Shown piece after piece: positions 63,173-64,000 of a stretch of 64,000 nucleotides of DNA (positions are counted from its first letter, which is position 1; the number at the start of each line of letters is the position of its first letter). The position numbers were made by a program, and so were the translations under genes. Source of the stretch: Syntrophobacter fumaroxidans MPOB (GTDB lineage Bacteria; Desulfobacterota; Syntrophobacteria; Syntrophobacterales; Syntrophobacteraceae); assembly GCF_000014965.1 (NCBI RefSeq), contig NC_008554.1:4080001-4144000 (forward strand). The letters run 5' to 3'. The notes under the pieces were generated by a model. It did no database searches and was not told the DNA's origin. It saw only the letters and a list, made by a program, of their open reading frames with translations.

Positions 63173-64000
63173 TCAATGGTCGCGGGGGTTGATCCCGCAA
63201 GGCCGGTGGATTCGCGGAGTGAATCGCTCGGGGCCCTTGACGATGGGTTTCCCGGTTTTCTTGGCGGTGTTGAAAACCATGCCGCCGAAGAGCCATTCGT
63301 GGAAGAGAAACAAACCATACCAGTAAACAAGCCCTGCAAGGCCGCGCGGCACAAATCTCGACAGCTGCTCGAGCTCGGTCACCCCCTCTCCTAAAGGAGT
63401 GATCTTGAATTCCAGAATGGCTTCCCCCGGGGTCTTCATCTCCGAGAGGAGCACCAGATGATGAGGCGCCCTCGCATCGAGTACCCGGTAGAAATCCAGC
63501 GCGTCGCCCGTATGCAGTTCCGTCGGATCCCGCCTTCCCCGGTTCATCCCCGTGCCGCCGACAAGCCGATCCACCCAGCCCCGCAAAGACCATAACGGGT
63601 TGGCGAAGTACCAACCGCTCGGCCCCCCGATCTTACTGATCGGCTCCCATATTTCCTCCGGGGTCGCCCTCAGTTGAATCCGGCTTCCGCATTCCAGGAT
63701 CGTCCCGCCTGAGTAGTCGGCATCCCCGCAATAAGTCCACTCCGGCGGGCGCATTTCGCCGGCATCGGTCCAGCAGGTTTCGATGGTGTGCTGTTCAACC
63801 CGTTTCACGGCCAGTTCGATGGTCTCGCGGCAGGTGAGAAGTCTCTGGGGGATGATATGGTGAATTCGGGTGTCCCCGCAAACGACCTCGTTCTGCAGAC
63901 CCTCAGCCAGGGGCAGCGCGATGGAAGAAGGGATCGGCGTCATCATATGTATCCAGAAAGCGCTCATGTGCGGAGTGAGAAAGGAAATCGGAATAATCAC
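63173..64000 (-). CDS. DUF2867-type protein, N-terminus beyond the window
   Basis: The C-terminal 275 residues of a protein that begins upstream of position 64000. The visible part has MSAFWIHMMTPIPSSIALPL, then a DUF2867-like domain with a SRIQLRATPEEIWEPISKIG segment, GWYFANPLWSLRGWVDRLVG and GLAGLVYWYGLFLFHEWLFG. In many bacteria this domain follows an NmrA/SDR NAD-binding part, as in the YbjT group, and the missing part is probably that domain. Function is unknown; a role in membrane or lipid-linked redox metabolism is a guess from the family only. It lies 235 bases upstream of pfp on the same strand. Confidence 0.75.
   Translation of the reverse strand: MIIPISFLTPHMSAFWIHMMTPIPSSIALPLAEGLQNEVVCGDTRIHHIIPQRLLTCRETIELAVKRVEQHTIETCWTDAGEMRPPEWTYCGDADYSGGTILECGSRIQLRATPEEIWEPISKIGGPSGWYFANPLWSLRGWVDRLVGGTGMNRGRRDPTELHTGDALDFYRVLDARAPHHLVLLSEMKTPGEAILEFKITPLGEGVTELEQLSRFVPRGLAGLVYWYGLFLFHEWLFGGMVFNTAKKTGKPIVKGPERFTPRIHRPCGINPRDH

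Overview
The window is a GC-rich bacterial chromosome segment. Its gene content fits a deltaproteobacterium-like anaerobe (Desulfobacterota, perhaps near the Syntrophobacterales). That placement is inferred from a long PPi-dependent phosphofructokinase, an oxalate/formate-family MFS carrier, a GEMM-I riboswitch in front of an HDOD gene, and an aspartyl-tRNA synthetase fused to GatC. No 16S rRNA, tRNA, CRISPR array, IS element or phage gene was seen.

Positions 1-40925 form one surface-polysaccharide locus, almost entirely on the minus strand. It begins (at the right) with GDP-L-fucose synthesis (gmd, fcl), a FlaA1/WbpM-type NDP-sugar dehydratase, a VanZ-like protein, a UDP-sugar C4-epimerase and an unusual nucleotide-sugar dehydrogenase. 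A Wzm/Wzt-type ABC exporter follows, then a long series of glycosyltransferases (GT2 and GT4), SAM methyltransferases, a FemAB/GNAT-like acyltransferase, an alpha/alpha-toroid protein and a Wzy-like polymerase. The left end carries a CapA-like protein, a PaaK/CapK-like adenylating enzyme, a fused alcohol-dehydrogenase/Gfo-Idh-MocA oxidoreductase and the start of wecB. Three AT-rich islands (about 6690-8720, 13440-13640 and 19660-20620) interrupt it and look like separate acquisitions. The only plus-strand gene in the locus, a methyltransferase at 19591, lies in one of them.

Positions 41349-45318 are sparse: a hypothetical gene, a 1.2 kb stretch without a credible gene, an OFA-family MFS carrier with a clear terminator, a 49-residue cysteine-rich protein with its own promoter and ribosome-binding site, and REP-like palindromes.

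Positions 45319-50193 are a tight operon for tRNA-dependent amidation: AspRS fused to GatC, a GatA homologue that appears to have lost its whole Lys-Ser-Ser amidase centre, and a GatB with an altered conserved loop. This is the most unusual system in the window.

The right part (50334-64000) holds housekeeping and envelope genes: an MFS carrier, a large Ski2-like helicase, ugd overlapping a glutaminyl cyclase gene, a sigma70 promoter feeding a GEMM-I cyclic-dinucleotide riboswitch and an HDOD gene, a radical SAM gene coupled to mtgA, a PPi-phosphofructokinase, and the C-terminal part of a DUF2867-type protein cut by the window edge.
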